A stretch of 64,000 bases of DNA, from NCBI RefSeq assembly GCF_029433515.1, contig NZ_JAQTIG010000002.1:248001-312000 (forward strand). Direction: 5' to 3'. The notes beneath the pieces were generated by a model. That model made no database searches. It had not been told where the DNA came from and saw only the letters and a list, made by a program, of their open reading frames with translations. Positions 56,357 through 64,000 of this stretch are shown piece after piece (within the stretch, counting starts at the first letter, position 1; the number at the start of each line of letters is the position of its first letter). The position numbers and the translations under genes are program-made. Source of the stretch: Lactobacillus sp. ESL0679. GTDB taxonomy: Bacteria > Bacillota > Bacilli > Lactobacillales > Lactobacillaceae.

Positions 56357-57076
56357 TTATTTAATTACTAAAAATAATAATGCTGCCAAGACACCACCGA
56401 CAAATGGTGCAACAACAGGAACCCAGGCATATGCCCAGTCAGACTTGCCCTTATTAGCAATTGGGAACAATTGGTGAACCAATCTTGGTCCCAAATCGCG
56501 AGCTGGGTTAAGAGCAGCACCAGTTGAACCGCCCAATGACAGACCAATAGCACCTAATAATAAACCTGCAACTAGTGGATTTAGTCCAGGAGCAAATTGA
56601 CTCTTACTGAAGGCCAATAAGCCAAAGACAAGCATAAATGTCCCAATCATTTCGGCGAAGAAATTCCAGAGATATTTTCTAATTGCTGGTTCAGTGGCAA
56701 AGGTGCCTAAAATGACATCTTGGTCCTCGGTTGCAGCAAAGTGTGGGTAGTATGTCAGCCATACGAGAATACCACCAACAAAACCACCGGCAACTTGAGC
56801 AACAAAGTATGGTAGAACAGAACTCCAAGGCAAATTCCCTACAAGTGCCATTCCCAAAGTAACAGCTGGGTTTAAATGACCCGGACTAAGCCAACTTACA
56901 CAGTAAATCCCAAAGGCTAAAGCAAAGCCCCAGCCAAGTGTAACTGCAAGCCAACCAGCACCATTACCCTTTGACTTCTTCAAATTAACGACAGCACAGA
57001 TGCCATCACCAAACAAAACAAGGATAGCTGTTCCTAAAAACTCTCCAAGCATCTGCATTGCTAAACTATCATGCAT
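56357..57076 (-). CDS. glpF: Glycerol facilitator-type aquaglyceroporin (copy 2)
   Basis: 239-residue MIP-family channel and paralogue of the gene at 54529. NPA motifs HLNPAVTLGMALVGN near residue 70 and GAALNPARDLGPR near 189. It follows dhaM by 119 bases with no terminator in between, so it is probably the last gene of a dhaK-dhaL-dhaM-glpF unit and would supply glycerol or dihydroxyacetone to the kinase. Confidence 0.92.
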   Translation of the reverse strand: MHDSLAMQMLGEFLGTAILVLFGDGICAVVNLKKSKGNGAGWLAVTLGWGFALAFGIYCVSWLSPGHLNPAVTLGMALVGNLPWSSVLPYFVAQVAGGFVGGILVWLTYYPHFAATEDQDVILGTFATEPAIRKYLWNFFAEMIGTFMLVFGLLAFSKSQFAPGLNPLVAGLLLGAIGLSLGGSTGAALNPARDLGPRLVHQLFPIANKGKSDWAYAWVPVVAPFVGGVLAALLFLVIK

Positions 57077-57195
57077 TCTCTTTTCTCCCTCACTTAAAGT
57101 TTCAAAGTATTAATTTCGACTTAATCAATGATAACTTAACTTGTGAAGATGAAAAACATTTTTGCTTGAAAGACGTTAATTAGAAATTGGTTTCC

Positions 57196-57567
57196 TTAGT
57201 CCTTAATAACTAATTCTTTGAGTTGGTCTTCAACTTCCGTGCGGCCAACGCCAGCTTGGATAAGTGAGGCTGCTGTATAAGCACCCTCAATAAAGGCAGT
57301 ATCATACAAATGAACGGGTTTACCTGCCATTTCAATGGCCATTTCCAAATTCATTTTGGCACTACCAAGGTCATAAAAAGCCATGATTTCGTCAGCTTGA
57401 TTATCGGCAAAAGCCTTCATAATCCTATCCATACTGGTACCAATACTATCATCATTCGTGCCACCAGCAGTAGTAATTGAAACATTAGCTGCTACTTGAT
57501 CCAATAACTTTTTTAAGCCATTTGCAATTTCCGGAACATGCGAAACTAAGGTGATTCCTAAACTCAT
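57196..57567 (-). CDS. dhaM: PTS-dependent dihydroxyacetone kinase phosphotransferase subunit DhaM
   Basis: 123-residue EIIA(Man)-like domain. The phosphorylated histidine is H10 in ITLVSHVPEIA, and GGTNDDSIGTSMDRI near 35 is the conserved second loop. It takes phosphate from HPr and passes it to the ADP held by DhaL. It consists of the EIIA domain only, unlike the longer E. coli protein. It overlaps dhaL by 4 bases (ATGA). Confidence 0.95.
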   Translation of the reverse strand: MSLGITLVSHVPEIANGLKKLLDQVAANVSITTAGGTNDDSIGTSMDRIMKAFADNQADEIMAFYDLGSAKMNLEMAIEMAGKPVHLYDTAFIEGAYTAASLIQAGVGRTEVEDQLKELVIKD

Positions 57568-58148
57568 AATAATCCCTTCGTTTCTAACATTGCTTCAAAT
57601 AGGTAGCCACTTGATTGTGAACCAGGGTCAACATGTCCTCTTGACCGCTCACCTAAATATGAAGCGCGGCCCCTCCTAGCAACCATTTCCTTTGTAGCTT
57701 CGACTGCAGAAGCAATTTTTTCTGCGGTCAGATTACCAGTCTTGACGTCAGGAATCAGTGCAGTCCAAACGTCAACCATTGTCTTATCGCCTGGCTTAGC
57801 ACCACCACGTTTTTCAATTCCAGCTAAGGCCGCATCTAATAGTTCACTCAAATCAGTCGTTGAGCTGCTCTTTTTAGCCATTTCCAGAAAGGCAGTCCCA
57901 TAAAGTGGTCCAGAAGCTCCACCGACAGTTGAAATCAAGGTCATTGCAATTGTTTTAAATGCTGCAGTAACACTAGCTGGTTTCTCAGCGAGCTTCTGGC
58001 TGACTGCCGCCATACCACGATTCATGTTAAATCCATGATCGCCATCGCCAATTGGGGTATCTAGGTCACTCAAAAATTGCTGATTAGCGGCAATTTTAGC
58101 CGTAAAATTATTCATCCACTCTGTTAGAGTATCGACAGTTAATGTCAT
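57564..58148 (-). CDS. dhaL: Dihydroxyacetone kinase ADP-binding subunit DhaL
   Basis: 194-residue subunit that carries a tightly bound ADP as phosphate relay. TPIGDGDHGFNMNRGM near residue 29 holds the Mg-binding Asp residues, and GGASGPLYGTAFL near 75 contacts the nucleotide. The end reads GERSRGHVDPGSQSS. The ATG at 58146-58148 is chosen because ggaaggaac precedes it. It begins 16 bases after dhaK. Confidence 0.95.
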   Translation of the reverse strand: MTLTVDTLTEWMNNFTAKIAANQQFLSDLDTPIGDGDHGFNMNRGMAAVSQKLAEKPASVTAAFKTIAMTLISTVGGASGPLYGTAFLEMAKKSSSTTDLSELLDAALAGIEKRGGAKPGDKTMVDVWTALIPDVKTGNLTAEKIASAVEATKEMVARRGRASYLGERSRGHVDPGSQSSGYLFEAMLETKGLL

Positions 58149-58164
58149 TATTATGTTCCTTCCA

Positions 58165-59160
58165 TTACCAAGCAATTGTTTCAACTGGCATCTTTAGTGC
58201 ATCAAGCCACTTATCATCCTTTAATTCGAACATGGTCAGTGACAATCCTGCCATGTCAAGTGACGTCATGTAATTGCCGATCTTCATGAATGCTGGCTTA
58301 ATCTTAAATTGCTCAAGTTTATTTAGTAAGTCATTGCTAAAAATATACTGCTCCATTAATGGCGTTGCACCCATCCCGTTGACAAGTACGGCATATTTAT
58401 TACTGCCATCAAGGTGCATTTCATCATCCAGCTTGCTGACTAATTCTTCAACCAAATCCTTAGCAGGCTTGATTTTTTCCCGGCGATAACCTGGCTCCGA
58501 GTGAATACCTACACCAAACTCAATTTCATCTTCTTGAAGAACAAAGCCGGGCTTACCGGTTTCCGGGTTAGTCGCTGCAGACAAGGCAACAGCGATGGTT
58601 TTAATATTCGGTAAAACCTGCTCAGCCAATTCTGCAATCTCATCAAGGCTTGCGCCATTTTGAGCAGCAGCTCCCAGAATTTTATGCATCAATATTGTCC
58701 CAGCTACGCCGCGGCGTCCTTGCGTAAAAGTACTGTTCTCAACGGCAATATCATCATCAATCACGATTGATTTAACTTTAATGTCGTCCATTTCGGCTAA
58801 ATCCTTTGCCATATCGAAGTTCATGACGTCGCCAGAATAATTTTTAATTATTAAAAAGACTCCCTGACCTTGATCGGCAGCCTTGATAGCAGCATAAATT
58901 TGATCTGGCGTTGGTGAAGTAAAGACTTCGCCGCAAACAGCAGCGCTCAGCATTCCTTTACCAACAAAGCCAGCATGGGTCGGCTCATGTCCAGAACCAC
59001 CACCAGTAACAAGTCCAACTTTGCCTTTCATTGATTCCTTATCGGACCGCATAACTGCTTCAGCATCAGGAACTTTTTCAATAAATTGTGGATACGACCG
59101 AACTATCCCAGATACCATTTCTGGTACAACATTAGCAGGATCATTAATAATTTTCTTCAT
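58165..59160 (-). CDS. dhaK: Dihydroxyacetone kinase substrate-binding subunit DhaK
   Basis: 331-residue subunit that binds dihydroxyacetone covalently through His220 in GVGIHSEPGYRREK; GGGSGHEPTHAGFVGKGM near residue 53 is the other active-site loop. With DhaL and DhaM it makes dihydroxyacetone phosphate at the expense of PEP. The ATG at 59158-59160 is chosen because agaggatttaaa precedes it; the longer frame has no ribosome site. First in the operon and under a cre site. No glycerol dehydrogenase is seen nearby. Confidence 0.95.
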   Translation of the reverse strand: MKKIINDPANVVPEMVSGIVRSYPQFIEKVPDAEAVMRSDKESMKGKVGLVTGGGSGHEPTHAGFVGKGMLSAAVCGEVFTSPTPDQIYAAIKAADQGQGVFLIIKNYSGDVMNFDMAKDLAEMDDIKVKSIVIDDDIAVENSTFTQGRRGVAGTILMHKILGAAAQNGASLDEIAELAEQVLPNIKTIAVALSAATNPETGKPGFVLQEDEIEFGVGIHSEPGYRREKIKPAKDLVEELVSKLDDEMHLDGSNKYAVLVNGMGATPLMEQYIFSNDLLNKLEQFKIKPAFMKIGNYMTSLDMAGLSLTMFELKDDKWLDALKMPVETIAW

Positions 59161-59206
59161 TTTAAATCCTCTTTCAATTATAAAATTCAAACTTTATTAC
59201 AATTCG

Positions 59207-59235
59207 ATTATATCAGTTAGCGCTTTCATTAGCTA
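59207..59235 (-). promoter_or_regulatory. dha promoter with overlapping cre (CcpA) site
   Basis: The minus strand has TATAAT at 59207-59212. TGAAAGCGCTAACT (59215-59228) fits the cre consensus TGWAARCGYTWNCW at every position. It fills the spacer between the -10 and a weak -35 (tagcta, 59230-59235), a placement expected to give strong catabolite repression. Confidence 0.75.
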
Positions 59236-59246
59236 ATATATTATTA

Positions 59247-59277
59247 TAAAAAAGGCGAAGATTTCTCTTCGCTTTCA
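59247..59277 (-). terminator. Terminator of the nitroreductase gene
   Basis: gcgaag / cttcgc stem (59255-59272) with a 6-base loop and six or more T on the minus strand, just before the dha promoter. Confidence 0.78.
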
Positions 59278-59280
59278 ATA

Positions 59281-59763
59281 CTATTTTCTAATTACTCGAT
59301 ACCGATTGGTTCGGTCTTCACTTGGTGTTTCTGCAGCGTGACCAACCGCTACAATTACAGCGGTCGAAAATTCTGATGTGATACCTAATTCTGCCTGTAA
59401 ATCTGGAGCAGTATTTAAAGTACTTGCTGCCATCATTAAGTAAACAGAACCTAAATTGAGATTTGCGGCTTCCACCATGATATTTTCAGCTGCAACTGAA
59501 GCATCACGCTCGCCAAAATGGCTGTCCTTCTTGACATTAATGACAAACAAAAGTGGCGCGCCATAGCAGGCATTGTCAGTTAACTGTTCAATTTTGCCTA
59601 ACAGCTGCTCATCTTCTACGACAGTTACTTGCATAACATCTGTTTCGTGCATGCCACATGGTGCGGCTTGAAAGGCCTGCAGTAATTGCTCAATTTCATC
59701 TTGCCTAACTTTTTCATCTGTATATTTGCGAATTGCAACGCGTTTTAAAATTGGATCTGACAT
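59281..59763 (-). CDS. Nitroreductase-family flavoprotein
   Basis: 160-residue small FMN-dependent nitroreductase fold. RVAIRKYTDEKV near residue 8 is the N-terminal FMN-phosphate contact, and AAENIMVEAANLNLGSVYL near 90 is the conserved glycine-containing helix. It is shorter than NfsB-type enzymes, and the substrate is unknown. The gap to the upstream SLAP-like gene is 19 bases on the same strand, so they may be co-transcribed. Confidence 0.8.
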   Translation of the reverse strand: MSDPILKRVAIRKYTDEKVRQDEIEQLLQAFQAAPCGMHETDVMQVTVVEDEQLLGKIEQLTDNACYGAPLLFVINVKKDSHFGERDASVAAENIMVEAANLNLGSVYLMMAASTLNTAPDLQAELGITSEFSTAVIVAVGHAAETPSEDRTNRYRVIRK

Positions 59764-59782
59764 TTTTAAGCTTCTTTCCCAA

Positions 59783-60433
59783 TTACTGATTTACAATTTT
59801 CCAACTCTTATGATTTAAATCTGACCATTTAACATAGCCTGTTTCACTAACACCTACATACTTAGTACCCTTAATTTTCTTAGTCTTAATGACAGGAATA
59901 CGGGCACCCTTTTTGTAATAACTGTTAGTCCTTTTCCCCTTACTATTATAAATAAACGCATTACGCTTAGCTTTATAGCTAGCTACTTTAAAACTCTTAA
60001 CATTATTAGCGTTAATATATTGATTTTTCTTATTGTTAATTTGCAATAACGATTTTCCTTTAACAGTTACCATTCCAGTAATTGTTACAATTGTATTTTT
60101 CTTTAGTGCACGCTTCTTAATGCGCTTTCCTGACTTATTATAAACATAAGAGTTACGTTTCACTTTAACATTTTTTCCAAGATACGAAACAGCAACTGCA
60201 CCATTACTTGTACCATTATTAGGCTTATCTACTGCCGGCTTGTCACTACTTGCAGGTTGATTAGCATCAGCTGTCCCTGTTGTTGTCGCTGGCTGTTGAT
60301 TTGAATTATCTGTAGCAGTAGTTGCAGGCTGGGTAGCTGCTTGGTCGTTAGTTGCTGCTCCTACTTGAGTAATGTTAAAACCCAACGACAAGGAAGCTGC
60401 ACATACTAGACCTAACAATAATTTCTTCTTCAT
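59783..60433 (-). CDS. Secreted protein with SLAP-like (S-layer) repeats
   Basis: 216 residues. Signal peptide MKKKLLLGLVCAASLSLG, with predicted cleavage near QVGA-AT around residue 27, then a low-complexity Thr/Gln/Asn/Ala linker to about 75. Two basic repeats follow (VKRNSYVYNKSGKRIKK and AKRNAFIYNSKGKRTNS), each with a tyrosine-rich core. These resemble the C-terminal SLAP domain of L. acidophilus-group S-layer proteins, which attaches proteins to the cell wall. The ATG at 60431-60433 follows gaggtggaaaat. Confidence 0.85.
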   Translation of the reverse strand: MKKKLLLGLVCAASLSLGFNITQVGAATNDQAATQPATTATDNSNQQPATTTGTADANQPASSDKPAVDKPNNGTSNGAVAVSYLGKNVKVKRNSYVYNKSGKRIKKRALKKNTIVTITGMVTVKGKSLLQINNKKNQYINANNVKSFKVASYKAKRNAFIYNSKGKRTNSYYKKGARIPVIKTKKIKGTKYVGVSETGYVKWSDLNHKSWKIVNQ

Positions 60434-60622
60434 ATTTTCCACCTCATGATGTATTATTTTTCTTACAGTCTATTTTACTACATTAAGATTGCAATTGCCC
60501 CCAATTACAAGAAATGTAATGATTTGTAATTTATCTTCAAGCACTAAATGATAATGTTTAGATTTAAAACTAAATAACTTATAATAAATACGATGTAAAT
60601 TGTTATTTTTAGAAAGGAACAT

Positions 60623-61478
60623 ATGAAAAACACAAGTGATCAGCCAATTGAAATTCTAGTTACTATCGATCAAAACTACATTAAGCCACTTGAGGTGATG
60701 ATGTATTCACTCAAACTTAATAATTTAGGGCAAAAAATACGAATCTGGATAATTTATGACAATATTAGTGATCCTGCACTGACTGCTTTAAAAGACTTTG
60801 GCAAAAAAAATCGGCTTCGAAATCGAAGCTTTAGCAATGAATGCGGATTTTACTTTTCCAGAGTCATTACTCAGCCTGCATGATTACCCACAAGAAATGT
60901 ATTTTCGCCTATTATCTGGCAAAATCCTGCCTTCCAGCCTGCACAGAATTATTTACCTTGATCCCGATATTTTGGTCATTAATTCGATTGAACCGTTATG
61001 GCATTTGGATTTAAAGGGTAAGATGTTCGCTGCAGCTGCTCATGAGGGACTTACAGATATCATGAGTTCAATTAACAACATTCGCTTAGGTACAAAAACT
61101 GAATATTTTAATTCCGGTATTATGCTAATGGATCTGGACCAAATGCGGCAAAAGGTCAAACTTGACGATCTGACTGCTGCAATTAACCAGCATCACGATA
61201 CCTTAATTTTGCCTGATCAAGACATTTTGAATTACTTGTACGGTGAAGATATCCTTAAAATTCCTGAAACAAAATGGAATTATGATTCTCGCGCTTATCC
61301 TGTGTATTTAACTAGAAGTACTGGCGATTTTAACCTTGAATGGGTTATGCAAAATACCGCCATTCTCCACTTTTGTGGCAAACCCAAACCATGGCAAAAA
61401 GAAAACCATTCACGCTTTAAGGCACTTTACCTAAATTATCAGCAAATGACTAGCAAATTAACAAAAGCCAAAAAATAA
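60623..61478 (+). pseudogene. GT8-family glycosyltransferase broken by a +1 base in an A8 tract
   Basis: The frame from ATG 60623 (ribosome site aaagga) reads a GT8 N-terminus up to DFGKK, then hits eight A at 60803-60810 and leaves frame. With seven A it continues IGFEIEALAMNADFTFPES to a stop at 61478, giving about 284 residues. The second half has the DxD metal motif YLDPDILV and the C-terminal HFCGKPKPW. The donor and acceptor sugars are unknown. It may be a phase-variable or slippage-rescued gene, or a sequencing error in the homopolymer. Confidence 0.85.
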
Positions 61479-61644
61479 TTTGCACAATCGCAACTTTTCT
61501 ATTGAAGGTCAGCTTAACTGTGCTAAAATAATTAAAGTTGCTGAATATCAAGCGACACAACGCATTACGTGAATAGCATGACGATTGTCTGCAATCAATT
61601 GTGTTGACTGTTTTATAATTTTTATAGAAAAGAGAAGATACATT

Positions 61645-61926
61645 ATGGCTTCAATTAACAAATCTGAACTTACTAAAGAAGTTGCAGCAAAGACTGGCCT
61701 TAAGCAAAAGGAAGCTGAAGGAGTTATTGACGCTTTCATCGACTCAATCAAGGATAACTTGACTAAGGGTGAAAAGGTACAAATCATTGGCTTCGGTTCA
61801 TTTGAAGTTCGCCAACGTGCAGAAAGAAAAGGTAGAAACCCACAAACTGGTAAAGCCTTAACTATTCCTGCTACTCAAGTACCTGCATTCAAGCCTGGTA
61901 AGGCATTGAAGGATGCAGTTAAATAA
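61645..61926 (+). CDS. hup: DNA-binding protein HU
   Basis: 93-residue nucleoid protein. ASINKSELTKEVAAKTGL at the start, the GFGSFEVRQRAERKGRNPQ arm region near residues 46-64 and the basic end are standard. The ATG at 61645 gives the usual N-terminus; the upstream in-frame extension is leader. The leader can form a nested hairpin, acacaa (61555-61560) with ttgtgt (61599-61604) enclosing gattg / caatc. Confidence 0.96.
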   Translation: MASINKSELTKEVAAKTGLKQKEAEGVIDAFIDSIKDNLTKGEKVQIIGFGSFEVRQRAERKGRNPQTGKALTIPATQVPAFKPGKALKDAVK

Positions 61927-61940
61927 TTAACTTAAAATAT

Positions 61941-61978
61941 AAAAGACCAGCAAGCAATCTGCTTGCTGGTCTTTTTTT
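61941..61978. terminator. Bidirectional terminator between hup and metI
   Basis: aaaagaccagcaagca / tgcttgctggtctttt with a very short loop; T runs on both strands. Confidence 0.9.
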
Positions 61979-62678
61979 AACGACTTTGGTGATTTAGCTT
62001 TTTAGCAAAGAAGTCACCAACAATTTGGACAATAAAAATCAAAATAATTACGAGTACTGTTGCCACTAAGGTAACATCATTATTAAACCGGTTGTAACCA
62101 TAGGAAATGGCCGTGTTCCCCAGACCACCTGCACCGATGGCACCTGCCATAGCAGTTAAACCAATTAGACTGATAATTGTAACGGTCGATACTCGAACTA
62201 GTTCGGAACGTGCTTCATTTAGATAAATACTAAAAATTATATCCCAAATAGTTGCACCCAGACTTTGTGCTGCCTCAATTTTTCCTTGTGCCACACTCTC
62301 TAAGGCAACTTGTACTTGCCGCGCATAAAATGGGAAAACACCCAGAGTTAATGGTACTAAGGCAGCTTTCATCCCAATTTGCGTTCCTACAATCTTTTGT
62401 GTAACTGGGGCGATAAAAGCCAGCAAAATGATAAATGGGATTGCCCGGAAAATTGAAACTACTTTATCACAAAGATTAAACCAGAATTTGTTTGGACGAA
62501 TGCCATCATCTTTGGTTAAAACAAGAACTACGCCAAAAACAATTCCTAATATACCACCAAAGATAGCTGACCAGAAGGTCATAAAGAGAGTTTGAACAAT
62601 ACTGGTGCCCCAGCCAGCATCCCCACTCCAACCGAGTTGAACAACATTTGGAAATACACTACTAAACCAACTACTCAT
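61977..62678 (-). CDS. metI: Methionine ABC transporter permease MetI
   Basis: 233-residue permease with about five spans. The coupling-helix EAA-type loop [17 protein letters not shown] is near residue 135. [19 protein letters not shown] near 82 is typical of MetI. The ATG at 62676-62678 follows aaaaggggaatttgt and overlaps metN by 8 bases. It forms the channel for methionine (or methionine sulfoxide) uptake with MetN and MetQ. Confidence 0.94.
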   Translation of the reverse strand: MSSWFSSVFPNVVQLGWSGDAGWGTSIVQTLFMTFWSAIFGGILGIVFGVVLVLTKDDGIRPNKFWFNLCDKVVSIFRAIPFIILLAFIAPVTQKIVGTQIGMKAALVPLTLGVFPFYARQVQVALESVAQGKIEAAQSLGATIWDIIFSIYLNEARSELVRVSTVTIISLIGLTAMAGAIGAGGLGNTAISYGYNRFNNDVTLVATVLVIILIFIVQIVGDFFAKKLNHQSR

Positions 62679-63732
62679 ACAAATTCCCCTTTTCATCAAA
62701 TCTGGTTAACGATACCTGCTGCTCTTTTAAGAAGGCAACTGTTTCCTGCTGTTTTTCACTATCGCCTTTAACTAATACTAGCAAGGTACCAATCGGCTCG
62801 TCATCAAGCAATTCCACATTGCCATAAAGCATACTAACTTCAACTCCAATTTCACGATAAAGGTCGATGACAATTGACTTGGTTACATTAGCTACACTAT
62901 AAACTAGTTGATAAATTGCTTCATCATCATTTAAATGATCTAAGTGTAACATCTCCAAGGTATTGATAACTTCAATTGACCCACCAACAAAGCTCTTGGT
63001 CAAGGCCATCTGCGGATGCAAAACGACATCACGCAACTTACCCTTTTCAACGATTTTTCCTTGCTCCATGACAGCTACTTTATCGCAAATCTTTTTAACG
63101 GCATCCATTTCGTGCGTAATTAAAACAATCGTTAAGTTTAGCTCTTTTTTGAGTTTTTTCAATAAAGCTAAAATTTGTTGTGTGTTTTGCGGGTCCAAGG
63201 CACTAGTTGCCTCGTCTGAAATCAAAATGTCTGGTTCATTAGCAAGTGCCCGCGCAATGGCAACACGTTGCTGCTGCCCACCGGATAATTGGACTGGATA
63301 AAAATTTGCCTTGTCTTTCAGGTCAACCAAATCAAGCAGATGTAATGACTTTTCTTCTATTTCCTTATCCTTCAATCCAGAATGCTTCAGAGCAAACGAC
63401 ACATTCTCAAGGACAGTTACTTCATTTAAAAGGTTGAAGCTCTGGAAAATCATGCCGATTTTTCTACGAGCCAATTGCAACTGCTTGTTGGCGATAATTT
63501 GCTTGCCATCCTTGACAAAGTCTGTACCGTTAACTTGAATGTCACCCGCCGTCGGCTTTTGCAAAAGGTTAATTGTTCTAACCAAGGTAGACTTACCAGC
63601 GCCAGAGAAACCAACGACGCCGTAAATATCGCCCTTTTCAACGTTTAAATTGACATCCTGCACTGCATGAACAATTTTTCCTTTCTTATCTGGGAAATCT
63701 ACATTAACGTGCTTTAATTCAATAATACTCAT
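62671..63732 (-). CDS. metN: Methionine ABC transporter ATP-binding protein MetN
   Basis: 353-residue ATPase. Walker [11 protein letters not shown] near residue 40, signature [10 protein letters not shown] near 143, Walker [13 protein letters not shown] near 163. The C-terminal 90 residues form the NIL domain, which senses cytosolic methionine and inhibits transport. The ATG at 63730-63732 is preferred to an in-frame TTG two codons upstream because aaaggat sits 9 bases before it. Confidence 0.95.
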   Translation of the reverse strand: MSIIELKHVNVDFPDKKGKIVHAVQDVNLNVEKGDIYGVVGFSGAGKSTLVRTINLLQKPTAGDIQVNGTDFVKDGKQIIANKQLQLARRKIGMIFQSFNLLNEVTVLENVSFALKHSGLKDKEIEEKSLHLLDLVDLKDKANFYPVQLSGGQQQRVAIARALANEPDILISDEATSALDPQNTQQILALLKKLKKELNLTIVLITHEMDAVKKICDKVAVMEQGKIVEKGKLRDVVLHPQMALTKSFVGGSIEVINTLEMLHLDHLNDDEAIYQLVYSVANVTKSIVIDLYREIGVEVSMLYGNVELLDDEPIGTLLVLVKGDSEKQQETVAFLKEQQVSLTRFDEKGNLYE

Positions 63733-63748
63733 GAACAATCATCCTTTA

Positions 63749-64000
63749 CTAAAACTTGATATTCCAAGCTGGTATTGTGGTTTTCTTAAAATACTTCTTA
63801 ATTAACTTTTTAGTTTCAGCCGTTTGGTAGGCCTTAACAACTGCTTGATAATCCTGATTATCCTTTTCGTCTTTGCGGGCACAAATGATATTCACCCATT
63901 GCAACGAATCTTTGTTAAGGGGTTCAACAAAGATTGTTTGCTTTTCACCAAGTCCTGCAGGTGTTGCAAAAGTATTATTGACAACTGCCGCGTCAACACT
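63749..64000 (-). CDS. metQ: Methionine-binding lipoprotein MetQ (NlpA family), C-terminal part
   Basis: The last 83 residues of an NlpA-family substrate-binding protein; the rest lies beyond the right edge. VDAAVVNNTFATPAGL at the edge is the conserved block before the final lobe, and the protein ends KTTIPAWNIKF with a TAG at 63749-63751. It lies 16 bases before the metN start. The gene order metQ-metN-metI supports this call. Confidence 0.9.
   Translation of the reverse strand, partial: SVDAAVVNNTFATPAGLGEKQTIFVEPLNKDSLQWVNIICARKDEKDNQDYQAVVKAYQTAETKKLIKKYFKKTTIPAWNIKF

Noticed and set aside
60798-61478. Separate gene for the second half of the glycosyltransferase, starting at TTG 60798
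   Set aside because: There is no ribosome site, the TTG lies inside the coding sequence of the first half, and the joined product is a normal GT8 protein. One frameshifted gene explains it better.
1-64000. CRISPR arrays, insertion sequences, prophage, rRNA or tRNA genes
   Set aside because: I looked for regular repeats, transposase or integrase motifs and tRNA-like ends and saw none; a dedicated RNA and repeat scan could still find a weak element.

Overview
The window is chromosomal DNA of a low-GC Gram-positive bacterium. It is most likely a Lactobacillus of the L. acidophilus/delbrueckii lineage, because it has T-box leaders, strong purine-rich ribosome binding sites, the lactobacillus-type order yqeY-phoH-ybeY-era-recO-glyQS-dnaG-rpoD, and a small secreted protein with S-layer-type (SLAP-like) repeats. 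The species cannot be fixed from the sequence alone. I saw no rRNA, tRNA, insertion sequence, prophage or CRISPR array.

Region 1 (1-28000) is mostly housekeeping. On the minus strand, from high to low coordinates, it carries rpsU, the yqeY-phoH-ybeY-era-recO group, a glycine-type T-box followed by glyQ-glyS-dnaG-rpoD, then trmK, a NIF3-family gene and a truncated pepT. Between 13.5 and 27.3 kb lie a PPDK-regulator homologue, redox repair genes (msrA, msrB, tpx), a yitT-type membrane protein, an aminotransferase, two NUDIX hydrolases, a T-box followed by hisS-aspS, and prmA-(membrane protein)-relA-dtd. The msrA-yitT gap holds a well-delimited candidate small RNA and a separate strong hairpin in front of yitT.

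Region 2 (27.4-39.8 kb) is a citrate fermentation locus. A SorC-type regulator faces a minus-strand operon. From its promoter at about 36.75 kb the operon runs: an LDH-family dehydrogenase with the malate-type Arg, an RraA-like putative oxaloacetate decarboxylase, a DASS (citrate/succinate-type) transporter, an alpha/beta hydrolase, citC, citD, citE, citF, a terminator and citX. Next to it is a second unit, fumC plus a FAD-only fumarate reductase. Together these can take in citrate, split it to acetate and oxaloacetate, and send oxaloacetate either to pyruvate or through malate and fumarate to succinate.

Region 3 (39.9-54.5 kb) is accessory. It holds cutC, a CPBP-family membrane protein, pncA, a CopB-like P1B ATPase, two brnQ paralogues each with its own matching promoter and T-box, and a LysR-controlled cluster of two tandem flavoprotein reductases (FAD domain plus C-terminal FMN_bind domain with an ApbE-type flavinylation site) and a second DASS transporter. 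This cluster looks like a dedicated system that uses a small unsaturated carboxylate as electron acceptor.

Region 4 (54.5-64 kb) covers glycerol/dihydroxyacetone use (two glpF genes around a signal peptidase I gene, and dhaKLM behind a promoter carrying a near-ideal cre site), a nitroreductase, the SLAP-like protein, a GT8 glycosyltransferase broken at an A8 tract, the HU gene, and a methionine ABC transporter (metI, metN and the C-terminal end of metQ).
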